A stretch of 64,000 nt of DNA from Candidatus Sulfotelmatobacter sp. Lineage in GTDB: Bacteria > Vulcanimicrobiota > Vulcanimicrobiia > Vulcanimicrobiales > Vulcanimicrobiaceae. This document shows, in pieces, positions 43,656 to 53,504 of the stretch. The position numbers and the translations under genes were made by a program. The DNA lies in the NCBI GenBank assembly GCA_035504415.1, contig DATJRY010000015.1:1-64000 (forward strand), in the 5' to 3' direction. How positions within the stretch are numbered: position 1 is the stretch's first letter; each line of letters opens with the position of its first letter. The notes beneath the pieces were generated by a model. It worked only from the letters and a program-made list of their open reading frames with translations. It was not told where the DNA came from and made no database searches.

Positions 43656-46385
43656 TCAGCCGTGTGGCGTGTCGCTGGGCGGGCCGGTGCGGACTTCGAC
43701 CCAGTGGTCGGGGTGGAAGTACTCGCGGGCCGCGCGCTGGACGTCGGCCGGGGTGACGGCACCGTAGCGCGCAGCCAGCGTTTCCTGATAGTTGGTCGGT
43801 AGGTTCTCCAGGCCCATCGCGAGCAGGTCGCCCGCGATGTTGCGGGTGGCTTGCTCGGCGAGGATTTCGCGCGCGACCTGACGCGTCTCGCAGCGGTGCA
43901 GCTCGTCGACGTCGACCGGTTCGGTCTCGAGCCGCTTCACTTGGTCGAGGATCAGCGCGTCGGCGGCGTCGACCTTGCTCGGCACCGCGCGGAAGGTCGC
44001 CGTCCAGGTGCCGCGATCGCCGTCGAAGCGGTAATGCGTGCCGACCGTGTAGACCAGCCCGCGCTTCTGACGGATCTCCTGGAACAGGCGGCTCTCGAAC
44101 GACTGATCGTCGAGCAGCGAGTCGGCGATCAGGAACGCGTCGGCGTCGGGGTCGCCGCGCTTGGGCGCCGGCTGGCCGAGCTCGACCGTGACGTCCTGGG
44201 CGTCGCCGTTCTCGATGTACTTCTCTTGCGGCGCCGGCAGCGGGAGCGCTTTCAACGTCGCCGACGGCGTCGGACCGTCGGCCTTCCACCCGCCGAACGC
44301 GCGCTCGACGGCGGTGCGCGCCGCGGCCGGGTCGACGTCGCCAACGACGACGAGGGTGGTCAGATCGGGCCGGTCGTAGGTCTTCGCGTAGGTGCGCACG
44401 TCGTCGATCGTGATCGCGTCGAGCGAGGCGACGTTCATCTCGCGCAGCTCGGGGTCGCCGGTCGGGTAGAGTGCCTGCAAGAACGCGCGCCGAGCGCGAT
44501 ACGTCGGATCGAGGATCTGGCGCGAGAGCGACGTGCTCATCTGCGCTTTGAGCAGCGCGAAACGATCGGCCGGCAAGAGCGGATTGCGCACGTCGTCGGC
44601 CAGCGCGTTGAGCAGGGCGGGCAAGTCGCGCGCGTATCCGTGCGCGGAGAAGGTCGAGCCGTAGCTCAGCGTCGCGCCCAGCCGCTTGCCGACGCGCTGC
44701 AGGCCGTCGTACTGATAGTGCTGGCTGCCGGCGTTGAGTAGCGCCGAGGCGAGCAGACCGGTTCCCGTCTTGCCGGGCGGATCGAAGGCAGGCGAACGGC
44801 GCATGGCGCCCGAGATGAAGACCGTGCTGTTGCCGGGCACCCGCTGGATCAGCAGTTGCAGTCCGTTGGGCAGCGACGTGCGGATGGGCGCGACGGTGCT
44901 GTGCAGCGTCAGCGGACGCGCGGCGTCGGCGCGCAGCCAGTCCGGCTCGACGATCGGACCGTCCGGCACCCGGCCGCCGAACTCTTCGTTCCGGCCGGCC
45001 TCGAACGCGGTCGGCGCTTTGAGCTTCGAGAGATCGGTCGTGGTCGGCTCGATGATGCCGACGGCATTGGGCTCGGCGAAGATGCCGCGCATCATCCCGT
45101 TGATCTCGGCGCGCGTGATCCCGGCGATCGTCTGCGCGTCCTGCGCCGGCGTCGGGTCTTGCGGGAACGCGTACGACCCGCCGAAGGTCGAGGCCAGCGA
45201 TGCGATCGAGTCGCGCGCGTAGACCAGTTGCGCCAGCGCGGCGCGCTTGGCGGCGTCGACGTCGTCGGCCGGTAAGCCGCGGGCGGTCAGATCGTGCAGC
45301 GTGCTGGTCATGATGCTGCGCACCTCGTCGGCGGTGTGACCGGGCGCGACGACCGCGATCAGGTGAATCGAAGCGATGTCGCGGTCGAGGGCGGGCTGCA
45401 CGAAGTAGCCCAGCGTCAGGCGCGACTCGAACAGCGCCGACTTGAGCTGGCCCTGGTTGCCGGCCAGCGCGACGCCGCCGATGATCGCGCGCAACGCGTC
45501 GCCGTGCGTCGGTCCGGTCGGCGGCGGAATCGCGTAGGCCAGGTCGACGACCGTGAACGGCACGTCGGCGCTCTCTTGCTCGACGACGTCGTGCGCCGGC
45601 GTGGGACGGCTGAAGCGCGGCGCTGGCAGCGGGCGCGTGGGGATTGGACCGAACCACTGCTGGGCCTGCGCGAAGACGGTCGCCGGATCGACGTCGCCGG
45701 CGACGACCAGCGTCGCGTCGTTGGGCGCGTACCACTGCTCATAGTACGCCCGCAGGTCGGCCACGGTCGCGCGCTCGACGTCGGCCTTCGCGCCCAGACT
45801 CGTCTGCCCGAGCGGCGAGTTCGGATACATCTTCGCCAGCATCCGCTCGTGCAGCGTGAAGTACGGGTTGCTGCGATCTTGCGCGGCCTCTTGCAGCACC
45901 GCCCCGCGCTCCTTGTCCCAGGCCTCGGGGTCGAGCGCGAGGTGCTGCATGCGGTCGGCTTCGATGCGCAGCGCCGGCTCGAGGCGATCGGCGGGAACCT
46001 GCATCTCGAAGTGCGTCGATTCGGTCGTCGTCTGCGCGTTGATCGACGCGCCCAGGCCGGCCGTCCACTCGTCGAGCGCGCCGGCCGAGAGCGTCGTCGT
46101 CCCGCGGAACATCATGTGCTCGAGCGCGTGCGCGAGCCCGGTCTTGCCCGGCGTCTCGTCGGCCGACCCGAAGCGGTACCAGACCTCGACCTCGGCGACC
46201 GGGGCCGCGTGATCCTCGACAACGACCACGCGCAGGCCGTTGTCGAGCGTGCGGACCTGCACCGCCGAGAGCGACGTCGAAACGTCGGTGTCGTCGGTGC
46301 CGAAATCCCGCGCGGCGCCCGGCACGGGGGCGACCGATACGAGGAATAGCGCTGCGAGGAACGCGGCGCTCAAACGAGCCTGCAT
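43656..46385 (-). CDS. Secreted two-domain M16 zinc protease
   Basis: The product has 909 residues with a signal peptide (MQARLSAAFLAALFLVSVAP) cleaved near GAA. The first M16 domain has the inverted zinc motif HALEH (86-90) with the downstream glutamate in ERGAVLQEAAQ. A second M16 pair in the C-terminal half lacks a zinc motif, as usual for PqqL-like periplasmic peptidases. It likely degrades peptides in the periplasm. It stands alone, in the same direction as the GMC genes upstream. Confidence 0.93.
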   Translation of the reverse strand: MQARLSAAFLAALFLVSVAPVPGAARDFGTDDTDVSTSLSAVQVRTLDNGLRVVVVEDHAAPVAEVEVWYRFGSADETPGKTGLAHALEHMMFRGTTTLSAGALDEWTAGLGASINAQTTTESTHFEMQVPADRLEPALRIEADRMQHLALDPEAWDKERGAVLQEAAQDRSNPYFTLHERMLAKMYPNSPLGQTSLGAKADVERATVADLRAYYEQWYAPNDATLVVAGDVDPATVFAQAQQWFGPIPTRPLPAPRFSRPTPAHDVVEQESADVPFTVVDLAYAIPPPTGPTHGDALRAIIGGVALAGNQGQLKSALFESRLTLGYFVQPALDRDIASIHLIAVVAPGHTADEVRSIMTSTLHDLTARGLPADDVDAAKRAALAQLVYARDSIASLASTFGGSYAFPQDPTPAQDAQTIAGITRAEINGMMRGIFAEPNAVGIIEPTTTDLSKLKAPTAFEAGRNEEFGGRVPDGPIVEPDWLRADAARPLTLHSTVAPIRTSLPNGLQLLIQRVPGNSTVFISGAMRRSPAFDPPGKTGTGLLASALLNAGSQHYQYDGLQRVGKRLGATLSYGSTFSAHGYARDLPALLNALADDVRNPLLPADRFALLKAQMSTSLSRQILDPTYRARRAFLQALYPTGDPELREMNVASLDAITIDDVRTYAKTYDRPDLTTLVVVGDVDPAAARTAVERAFGGWKADGPTPSATLKALPLPAPQEKYIENGDAQDVTVELGQPAPKRGDPDADAFLIADSLLDDQSFESRLFQEIRQKRGLVYTVGTHYRFDGDRGTWTATFRAVPSKVDAADALILDQVKRLETEPVDVDELHRCETRQVAREILAEQATRNIAGDLLAMGLENLPTNYQETLAARYGAVTPADVQRAAREYFHPDHWVEVRTGPPSDTPHG

Positions 46386-46420
46386 CCCCCGCAGCTACGA
46401 CGGGCCCGGTCGGCCTCCCG

Positions 46421-48181
46421 CTAGACGAGCGGTCCCGGACTTTTCAGGTATTTGCTCACCACCGCCTCGGAGGTGTGATACGCCAGCGCGCCGACCGTGC
46501 CGGTCGGGTTGTAGCCGGCGTTCTGGGGAAACGAGCTGGCCCCGGTCACGAACACGTTGGAGACGTCCCACGTCTGTCCGTACTTGTTGGTGACGCTGGT
46601 GCGGGGATCGCTGCCCATGATCGCGCCGCCGGTGTTGTGCGTGCTCTGGTACGGGACGGTGTCCCAGTGCGCCGCCAGTTGGCCGACGGTGATGCTGGTG
46701 GCGCCGGCGGCCTTGCCCACCTTCTGGTGGATGCCGGCCATGAAGGCCGACTGCTTGTGCTCGTGCGGGCCCCAATCGAACGTCATCCGCAGCAGCGGCT
46801 GACCGTAGACGTCGCGATAGGTCGGGTCGAGGTCGAGGTAGTTGCCGCGATAGGACTGCACCCCGCCTTGCGCGTTGAAGTTGAAGGCGCGGTTGTAGTA
46901 GTGCGCCATCGTCCTCTTCCACTGGCCGCCCCAGCGCGGCGTTCCGGCCGGCGTCGGATGCCATTCGACCGGACGCGCGTGGTTGGTGTTCTGGTTGATG
47001 TCGGCGCCGCCGATGAAGCCGTACGGCCCGTGATCGAAGTTGTCGCCGTTGAAGTCGTCGAACACGGTGCCGAGCGCGCCCGAGCCCATGAACAGATTGA
47101 ACACCTTGCCGTTCTCGAAGAAGAACGCGCCGCCGGTGTTGACCTGGTAGGCGTAGTTGCGACCGACGACGCCGGTGTTGCTGACCGGGTCGTAAGGTTT
47201 GCCGATCCCCGAGAGCAGCAGCAAGCGCACGTTGTTGAGTGCCCAGGCGGTGATGAAGATCATGTTCGCCGGCTGGATCTGCTCGCGGCCTTGCGCGTCG
47301 AGGTAGGTGACGCTGACGGCCTTCTTGCCGGTGCTGTCGAGGTTGACTTTGAGCACCTTGGCGTTGGTGCGCAGCTCGAAGTTGGGCGAGGCCGAGAGCT
47401 TCGGCAAGAGCGTCGTCTGCATGCTGGCCTTGGCGCTCATCTCGCACGCGAAGCGCTCGCAGTAGCCGCAGTAGACGCACGACCCCAGGTGCACGCCTTC
47501 CGGGTTGGTATAGAACTGCGATGAGTTGGCGGAGGGCTGCGGGAACGGATGGTAGCCCAGCGAGGTCGCGGCGTTGCCGAAGACCTCCATCGCGTAGCTG
47601 GTCTTTTGCGGCGGGCTCGGATACTCGCGCGACCGCGGTCCCTCGAACGGGTTGCCGCCGGGCTGGATCTGGCCCTTGATGTTGCCGGCTTTGCCGGCGA
47701 TGCCGCACAGGTACTCGAACTTGTCGTAGTAGGGCTCGAGCTCGTCGTAGGTGACGCCCCAGTCTTGCGAGGTGCAGTCCTCGCCCAGGATCGCGGCGCC
47801 GTAGCGCGCGATCGAGCGGCTGCGCGTCTCGAAATCCCACGGCAAGAAGCGCCAGGTCACGCCGTTCCAGTGCACGCCCGCGCCGCCCAAGCCGTCGCCG
47901 GGCAAGAACGAGCCGAATTGGCGCACCGGGAGCGCCGTCTGCGTGCGGTCGTTGCGCGCGGTCAGCGTCTCCTTGGCGGCGTTCTGGAACAGCTTGTAGC
48001 GCAGCGCGTACGCCAGCTCGTCGTGAACGCCGGGGATCGCGAAGTCGGGATAGGTGTTGCGGAAGTCGCCGCGCTCGAGGCCGACCACCTTGACGCCGGC
48101 TTTGAGCAGCTCGTTGGCGATGATGCCGCCGGTCCAGCCGAAACCGACCATCACCGCGTCGACCGCGGGAAGCGTTGCCAT
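46421..48181 (-). CDS. GMC-family dehydrogenase, gluconate 2-dehydrogenase-like large subunit
   Basis: The product has 586 residues. The FAD-binding motif VGFGWTGGIIANELLKAG opens the protein; GDGLGGAGVHWNGVTWRF and the C-terminal NPTGTVGALAYHTSEAVV region follow. A cysteine cluster CVYCGYCERFAC is characteristic of the subset working with a small subunit 3. It oxidises a sugar or polyol and passes electrons on. The start lies 1 base after the small-subunit stop. The cytochrome c subunit usual for such complexes is not in the window. Confidence 0.92.
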   Translation of the reverse strand: MATLPAVDAVMVGFGWTGGIIANELLKAGVKVVGLERGDFRNTYPDFAIPGVHDELAYALRYKLFQNAAKETLTARNDRTQTALPVRQFGSFLPGDGLGGAGVHWNGVTWRFLPWDFETRSRSIARYGAAILGEDCTSQDWGVTYDELEPYYDKFEYLCGIAGKAGNIKGQIQPGGNPFEGPRSREYPSPPQKTSYAMEVFGNAATSLGYHPFPQPSANSSQFYTNPEGVHLGSCVYCGYCERFACEMSAKASMQTTLLPKLSASPNFELRTNAKVLKVNLDSTGKKAVSVTYLDAQGREQIQPANMIFITAWALNNVRLLLLSGIGKPYDPVSNTGVVGRNYAYQVNTGGAFFFENGKVFNLFMGSGALGTVFDDFNGDNFDHGPYGFIGGADINQNTNHARPVEWHPTPAGTPRWGGQWKRTMAHYYNRAFNFNAQGGVQSYRGNYLDLDPTYRDVYGQPLLRMTFDWGPHEHKQSAFMAGIHQKVGKAAGATSITVGQLAAHWDTVPYQSTHNTGGAIMGSDPRTSVTNKYGQTWDVSNVFVTGASSFPQNAGYNPTGTVGALAYHTSEAVVSKYLKSPGPLV

Positions 48182-48182
48182 C

Positions 48183-49025
48183 TCAGTGCACCCCCAGCGC
48201 CTTGGCGGTGATCACGCGATGCATCGCCTCGTCGTCCATCTGCATCCCCGAGCCGCCGTCCATCGCGGCCTGTTCCGCTTGCTGCACGTCGGCGATGCTG
48301 ACCGGCGCGACCTTGTACGCGACGTTGTGCTTCTCGATGAAGTTGGCGTAGGCGGCCGCGGCGCCGGGGAAGCCGACCAGCTTCCAACCGATCTTGTCGC
48401 GGTTGCCGCCGTAGATCGGATCGGAGAAGAAGCCCTCGATCGCGTTGGCGTAGAGCATCTCGAAGAACACCTTGGCCGGGACGGCGTCCAGCACGATCGT
48501 CGCCTGGTCCAGGCCGGTGAGCACCGTGTCTTGCTGGCCCGGCGTGAGCGCGTCGAAGGTGTTGTTGCCGTACTGCTTTTGGCAGTACGCGTTGACGCCT
48601 GCGATCCCGAGCCGGTAGACCTCGCGCGGGGTGAGCGGCAGCTGATAGCCCTGCGTCGGCAGACCAGGCGCCCACGGACCTTGCATGTACATCTTCGCCG
48701 CGTAGCCGAATTGGCCGTCGAGCTGCTGATCGATGAAGTAGGCGACGCCGGCTTCGCGTCCACCGGGCCCGAGATCGTCGCTGGGGATCAGTCGCTCGAC
48801 CGCGGCCTCGACGAACGCATGTTCCGGCTGCGTGAAGTACGTATATGCTTCCGGCTGCGTGCCGAGCGGCAGCAGCGGCTTCGCGTGCGCCGGTGCGGGC
48901 GAGGCCGCGGCGACGACGTGCGGCGCGGCATCGGCGCGCGCCGTTTCGGCGCCGGCGATCGCAGCGACCGCACTCGTGCCGAGCAAGACGAACGTCTTGC
49001 GGGAAAGCCCATTCTCGTCGGCCAT
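48183..49025 (-). CDS. Gluconate 2-dehydrogenase subunit 3-like protein
   Basis: The product has 280 residues from the ATG at 49025, which follows GGAGGT at good distance; an in-frame GTG two codons earlier is less likely. The N-terminus is a hydrophobic export signal (RKTFVLLGTSAVAAIAGAET), with no clear twin arginine. The body matches the subunit 3 family: FVEAAVERLIPSDDLGPGGR, YFIDQQLDGQFG. In known complexes it is needed for export and activity of the flavoprotein encoded next. Confidence 0.88.
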   Translation of the reverse strand: MADENGLSRKTFVLLGTSAVAAIAGAETARADAAPHVVAAASPAPAHAKPLLPLGTQPEAYTYFTQPEHAFVEAAVERLIPSDDLGPGGREAGVAYFIDQQLDGQFGYAAKMYMQGPWAPGLPTQGYQLPLTPREVYRLGIAGVNAYCQKQYGNNTFDALTPGQQDTVLTGLDQATIVLDAVPAKVFFEMLYANAIEGFFSDPIYGGNRDKIGWKLVGFPGAAAAYANFIEKHNVAYKVAPVSIADVQQAEQAAMDGGSGMQMDDEAMHRVITAKALGVH

Positions 49026-49133
49026 GGACACCTCCGGAAAGCGGGAAAGCGCGCCGCGTTTGCGCGCGCGGACACACAGGCTAGCACACCGCGTCCGCCG
49101 CGAACAAGCATCTTTTCGTTGACCGAGGCTGGG

Positions 49134-49982
49134 TCAGCGCGTCATCGTATACGCGCGCGCACACCGGTCGAGCGCGCGTTGCGGCAACAGGCCGATCAGC
49201 TCGCTGCGTGCGACCTGCACGCCGGCGCGCGCGGCGGCGCGGCGGACCAGCTCGGTGACGCGGTAGAGCGGCACCGCGTCGACGTCGGTCACGTTGCACG
49301 AAACCTGGACCCGCTGCGCGCTCAGCCGCAGTCCCAGGCATTTGAGCGTGCGCAGCCCGCCGCTCGACGCGCGCAGCGTGCGCGCGATCTCGCGAGCGAG
49401 CGATAGGTCGCCGCTGGCGAGCTCGACGTTGAACGCGATCAAGAACGGCCGCGCGCCGACCGCGATCGCACCCGCGCCGCCGTGCGGCGCATCTCCGTAG
49501 TCGAAGCGCCAGTCCGCATCGCCGGCCGCGCGCGCCGCCAGGCCTTCGAACTCGCGGCGACGCACGTCGGCCAGGTGCACCCGGTGCGGTGCGCCGGCTG
49601 CCGCGCCGTAGAGATAGGCCGGTATACCGAGCTCGCGCCAGATCCGCGCCGCGGCGCGGTGCGCCAGCGTCACGGCCTCGTCGAGCGTCGCGTCCGCCAG
49701 CGGCACGAACGGCAGCACGTCGAGCGCGCCGATGCGCGGGTGCGCGCCGTGATGGCGGCGCAGATCGATCCGGTCGCGTGCGACGCGCGCCAACGCGACG
49801 GCTGCGGCGACGACCTGCGAGGCGCGGCCGACCGCGGTGATCACGCTGCGATGGTGGACCGGATCGCTGGTGCGATGGACGACGGTCGCGCCGGCGGCCT
49901 CCATCGCCGCCACGCAGGCCTCGATCACCGCCGGATCGCGGCCCTCGCTGACGTTGGGCACGATCTCGAACTCGGGGGCCAC
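49134..49982 (-). CDS. ftcD: Glutamate formiminotransferase (FtcD N-terminal type)
   Basis: The product has 282 residues from a GTG at 49982. Motifs include VPNVSEGRDPAVIEACVAAM, HRSVITAVG, HHGAHPRIGALDVLPFVPL and FLIAFNVELASGDLSLAREI. It transfers a formimino group between formiminoglutamate and tetrahydrofolate in histidine breakdown. The cyclodeaminase domain is not part of this protein. It follows radA by 2 bases, an arrangement not explained by function. Confidence 0.93.
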   Translation of the reverse strand: MAPEFEIVPNVSEGRDPAVIEACVAAMEAAGATVVHRTSDPVHHRSVITAVGRASQVVAAAVALARVARDRIDLRRHHGAHPRIGALDVLPFVPLADATLDEAVTLAHRAAARIWRELGIPAYLYGAAAGAPHRVHLADVRRREFEGLAARAAGDADWRFDYGDAPHGGAGAIAVGARPFLIAFNVELASGDLSLAREIARTLRASSGGLRTLKCLGLRLSAQRVQVSCNVTDVDAVPLYRVTELVRRAAARAGVQVARSELIGLLPQRALDRCARAYTMTR

Positions 49983-49984
49983 GG

Positions 49985-51307
49985 TCAGTCGAACGCGAGG
50001 CGGAGGGCGGCGCTCAGGTCGCGCGCGTTTTCCGGCGCGATCGGACGGGTGAAGCCGAGCTTCGTCGCCTCGGCGGTGCGCCGCAACGGCTGCGAGACGG
50101 CGCGTACTTCGCCCGAGAGGCCCAGCTCGCCGAACGCTACGGTCCCGTTCGCCAGCGGCACGTCGCGAAACGCCGACGCGATCGCCAGCGCGATGCCCAA
50201 GTCGGCGCCGGTCTCGGCGACGCGCAGGCCGCCGGCGACCGAACAGTAGATGTCGTGATCGCCCAGGCGCAGGCCGGCGCGCCGTTCGAGGATCGCGATG
50301 ATCATCGCCAGCCGCGCGTTGTCGACGTTGGCCGCCAAGCGCCGCGGCGTCCCGTACGCGGTCTCGCCGACCAGCGCCTGGATCTCGACCAGCACCGGGC
50401 GCTGCCCGACCAGCGTCGGCACGACGCACGAGCCGCTCGGCCGCGGCCCGCGCCCGTGCAGAAACAGGGCCGACGGGTCGGCGACCTCGTGCAGGCCGCG
50501 GTCGTCCATCGCGAAGACGCAGATCTCGTCGATGCCGCCGAAGCGGTTCTTGTAGGCGCGCACGATGCGGTACTCGCCGGACTGATCGCCTTCGAAGTAC
50601 AGCACCGTGTCGACCAGGTGCTCGAGCAGCCGTGGCCCGGCGATCGCGCCGTCCTTGGTGACGTGGCCGACGAGGAAGGTCGCGCAGCCGGTGCGCTTGG
50701 CGAACTCCATCAGCACTTGCGTGCAGTCGCGAATCTGCGAGACGCTGCCGGCGAACGACTCGACGTCGGGTAGCCACGTCGTCTGGATCGAGTCGACGAC
50801 CAGCACGTCGGGGACGTCGGCCTCGAGCGCGTCGAGCACGGCGCGCAGGTTCGTCTCCGGGAACACCAGCAGCCCGGGCGCCGCGCCGACCCGCTGCGCG
50901 CGCAGCTTCGTCTGCGCCGCCGACTCCTCGCCGCAGACGTAGACGGCCTTGGCGCCGCCGGTCGTCAGCGCGGCCGCCAGCTGCAGCAGCAGCGTCGACT
51001 TGCCGGCGCCGGGCGGGCCGCCGAGCAGCACCAGGCTGCCCGGGACGATCCCGCCGCCCAGCAGCGCGTCGAACTCGGCCATCCCCGTGCGTCGACGCGC
51101 GATGCGCGCGTCCTCGATCGCGGCCAGCGGCAGCGGCACGACGGCGCGGAGCGGCGTGGCGGCCGCGCGGCCGGCGGCCTTCGGCGCCTTGACGACCGGC
51201 GCGTCGGCGAAGGTGTTCCACGCCTCGCAGGCCGGGCAGCGGCCCAGCCAGCGTGCGGACTCGTGGCCGCACGCGCTACAGAAGAAGACGGAACGCGCCT
51301 TTGCCAC
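49985..51307 (-). CDS. radA: DNA repair protein RadA/Sms
   Basis: The product has 440 residues from a GTG at 51307. An N-terminal zinc finger (C10, C13, C24, C27), Walker A GGPPGAGKST, the RadA-specific YKNRFGG and a C-terminal Lon-like domain (LGIALAIASAFRDVPLANGT) are present. It acts in recombination, promoting branch migration at D-loops. It diverges from cmk across a 93-base gap. Confidence 0.96.
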   Translation of the reverse strand: MAKARSVFFCSACGHESARWLGRCPACEAWNTFADAPVVKAPKAAGRAAATPLRAVVPLPLAAIEDARIARRRTGMAEFDALLGGGIVPGSLVLLGGPPGAGKSTLLLQLAAALTTGGAKAVYVCGEESAAQTKLRAQRVGAAPGLLVFPETNLRAVLDALEADVPDVLVVDSIQTTWLPDVESFAGSVSQIRDCTQVLMEFAKRTGCATFLVGHVTKDGAIAGPRLLEHLVDTVLYFEGDQSGEYRIVRAYKNRFGGIDEICVFAMDDRGLHEVADPSALFLHGRGPRPSGSCVVPTLVGQRPVLVEIQALVGETAYGTPRRLAANVDNARLAMIIAILERRAGLRLGDHDIYCSVAGGLRVAETGADLGIALAIASAFRDVPLANGTVAFGELGLSGEVRAVSQPLRRTAEATKLGFTRPIAPENARDLSAALRLAFD

Positions 51308-51400
51308 GCGTCGATCTTCTCGCGAGCGGGTGACAGAGGCCTGGCACTCTCGGGGGCGGGCCGGAGGGCGGCTGTCCGGAGGAGAACGTGCCGGTCCGGC

Positions 51401-52081
51401 ATGACGAACGATCACGTCGCGATCGACGGCCCCGTGGCGAGCGGGAAGACGACGGTCTCGCAGCTCTTGGCGGCACGGACCGGGCACCTCTACCTCGATA
51501 CCGGCGCGATGTACCGCTCGGTCGCCTTTCTGGCCCTCCAGAACGGCGTCGACCTCGACAACGAGCACGGTTTGCTGGCGATGCTGGCGCACCACACGAT
51601 CGCGATCGAGACCGACCCGAGCCGCACCGCCGGCTACCGCGTGCTGATCGACGGGCTCGACACCGACGATCGCCTCTTCGATCCCGACGTCGCCGCCGCG
51701 GTCTCGACCGTCGCCGCGCTGCCCGGCGTGCGCGCCGAGCTGGTCGAGCGCCAACGCGCGATCGCCGCGTCCGGGCCCGTCGTGATGGCCGGCCGCGACA
51801 TCGGCACGGTCGTGCTGCCCGACGCGCGCTTCAAGTTCTTCTTGACCGCTTCGGTCGACGAGCGCGCACGCCGGCGTCAAGCCGAGTTCCACGAGCGCGG
51901 GCTCGACGTGCCGTACGCGGAGGTGCGCGATCAGATCGCCGACCGCGACCGGCTCGACACGACGCGCGCGACGGCGCCGCTGCGCGCTGCCGCCGACGCG
52001 GTCACCATCGACTCGACCGACTTGCAGGCCGAGGACGTCGTCGCGCGCATGCAGGCCTGTATGGAAGCCGCGCACCGGTGA
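51401..52081 (+). CDS. cmk: Cytidylate kinase
   Basis: The product has 226 residues. Walker A DGPVASGKTTVSQLLA, LYLDTGAMYRSVA, the NMP-binding GRDIGTVVLPDARFKFFLTA and RARRRQAEF lid region fit bacterial Cmk. It phosphorylates CMP and dCMP. GGAGGAG lies about 20 bases before the ATG. It overlaps plsC by 4 bases. Confidence 0.96.
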   Translation: MTNDHVAIDGPVASGKTTVSQLLAARTGHLYLDTGAMYRSVAFLALQNGVDLDNEHGLLAMLAHHTIAIETDPSRTAGYRVLIDGLDTDDRLFDPDVAAAVSTVAALPGVRAELVERQRAIAASGPVVMAGRDIGTVVLPDARFKFFLTASVDERARRRQAEFHERGLDVPYAEVRDQIADRDRLDTTRATAPLRAAADAVTIDSTDLQAEDVVARMQACMEAAHR

Positions 52082-52665
52082 CGCTCTACGGCTTCGCGCA
52101 CTTCGCCGTCAACGCGATCGCCAAGCTGCTGTGGGGGATGCGGGTCGTGGGCGCGGAGCACGTGCCGCGCGAGGGCGGCCTGATCGTGGCGTGCAACCAC
52201 GTCTCGAACTTCGACCCGCCGCTGCTGGGCGCGGCTTGCCCGCGGCCGGTCTCCTACATGGCCAAGAAGGAGCTGTTCGCCATGCCCGGCCTGGGCTGGC
52301 TGATCTCGCGTTTGGGCGCCTTCTCGGTCGATCGCCAAGCCGGCGGGACGGCCGCCCTGCGGGCCTCGCTGCGGATGATCAAGGAGGGCAAGTGCGTGGG
52401 CGTCTTCCCGGAGGGCGGGCGCAACGTCACCGGGGACCGGGAGGCCAAAGGGGGCGCCGCCTTCCTGGCTGCGGCCTCCGGGGCCCCGATCGTCCCGGCC
52501 GCGATCTCGGGCACCCGCCACCTGCGGCCCTTCCGGCGGGTGACGGTCACCTTCGGCGAGCCGTTTCACGTTCAGCGGAACCGGCAGTCGGATGGGGACG
52601 CTCTGGAGAAGGGGGCTGAGGAGATCATGCAGCGGATTCGCGAGCTCCAGGAGAGCGTTCGGTGA
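52078..52665 (+). CDS. plsC: 1-acylglycerol-3-phosphate acyltransferase
   Basis: The product has 195 residues from a GTG overlapping the cmk stop (GTGA). The acyltransferase motifs are H41-x4-D46 (CNHVSNFDPP), the FSVDR region and FPEGGRNVTG, then PIVPAAISG. It makes phosphatidic acid in membrane lipid synthesis. A cmk-plsC-ispH order is known in other bacteria. Confidence 0.95.
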   Translation: MTLYGFAHFAVNAIAKLLWGMRVVGAEHVPREGGLIVACNHVSNFDPPLLGAACPRPVSYMAKKELFAMPGLGWLISRLGAFSVDRQAGGTAALRASLRMIKEGKCVGVFPEGGRNVTGDREAKGGAAFLAAASGAPIVPAAISGTRHLRPFRRVTVTFGEPFHVQRNRQSDGDALEKGAEEIMQRIRELQESVR

Positions 52666-53504
52666 TCATCAAGCGAGCCAAGACGCAAGGCTTTTGCTTC
52701 GGCGTCGCGATCACGGTCAAGAAAGCAGAGGAAGCGGTCGAGCGTGACGGCTCGAACGTGACCACGCTGGGCCACGTCGTGCACAACCCGCAGATGGTCG
52801 CGCAGCTCGAGGCCAAGGGCCTCAAGAACGCGCACTCGGTCGACGAGATCGAGAGCGGCACGATGTTCGTGCGCGCCCACGGCCTGCCGGTCGAGACGTT
52901 CGAGAAGGCCGCCGCCAAAGGGCTGACCGTCATCGACGCGACCTGCCCGATGGTCACCAAGATCCACGTCCAGGCCGAGAAGCTCCGTGACGAGGGCTAC
53001 AAGATCATCGTCATCGGCGACGCCAGCCACCCCGAGGTGAAGGGGACGCTCTCGCACGTCCCGGGCGCGTGGTGCATCCAGGGCGTCGACGACATCGAGA
53101 AGCTGCCGCGCGCCAGTCGCGTCGGCGTGGTCGTGCAGTCGACCTGGAGCGGCCCGGGCTTCTCCGAGATCGTGCGCAAGCTCAGCGAGAAGTACTACGA
53201 GGTGCGCGCCGTCAACACGATCTGCACCGACACCAAGAACCGGCAGAGCGAGGTCGTCGATCTCGCCCACGACGTCGAGGTGATGGTCGTCGTCGGCGGC
53301 AAGACCTCGGCCAACACCAAGCACCTGGCCGAGCTGGCCGCGATCAACGGCGCCCGCGCCTACCACATCGAAGGCCCCGACGAGCTGGACGCCGCGTGGT
53401 TCGCGGGCGTGAGCACGGCCGGCCTGATGTCGGGCGCGTCGACGCCGGGCTGGCTGGTCGAACAGGTCGCGGACCGCATGGATGTGCTCGCCAACGGCAA
53501 CTGA
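52662..53504 (+). CDS. ispH: 4-hydroxy-3-methylbut-2-enyl diphosphate reductase
   Basis: The product has 280 residues from a GTG overlapping plsC by 4 bases. The three cysteines for the iron-sulfur cluster are C12 (GFCFGV), C95 (DATCPMV) and C188 (NTICTDTKNRQ), and the catalytic SGASTPGWL region follows. It is the last enzyme of the MEP isoprenoid pathway. Confidence 0.97.
   Translation: MIIKRAKTQGFCFGVAITVKKAEEAVERDGSNVTTLGHVVHNPQMVAQLEAKGLKNAHSVDEIESGTMFVRAHGLPVETFEKAAAKGLTVIDATCPMVTKIHVQAEKLRDEGYKIIVIGDASHPEVKGTLSHVPGAWCIQGVDDIEKLPRASRVGVVVQSTWSGPGFSEIVRKLSEKYYEVRAVNTICTDTKNRQSEVVDLAHDVEVMVVVGGKTSANTKHLAELAAINGARAYHIEGPDELDAAWFAGVSTAGLMSGASTPGWLVEQVADRMDVLANGN

Noticed and set aside
51388-52077. 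Extended plsC frame beginning at 51388
   Set aside because: The upstream part is Arg-rich shadow sequence of cmk in another frame; the GTG at 52078 gives the normal PlsC N-terminus.
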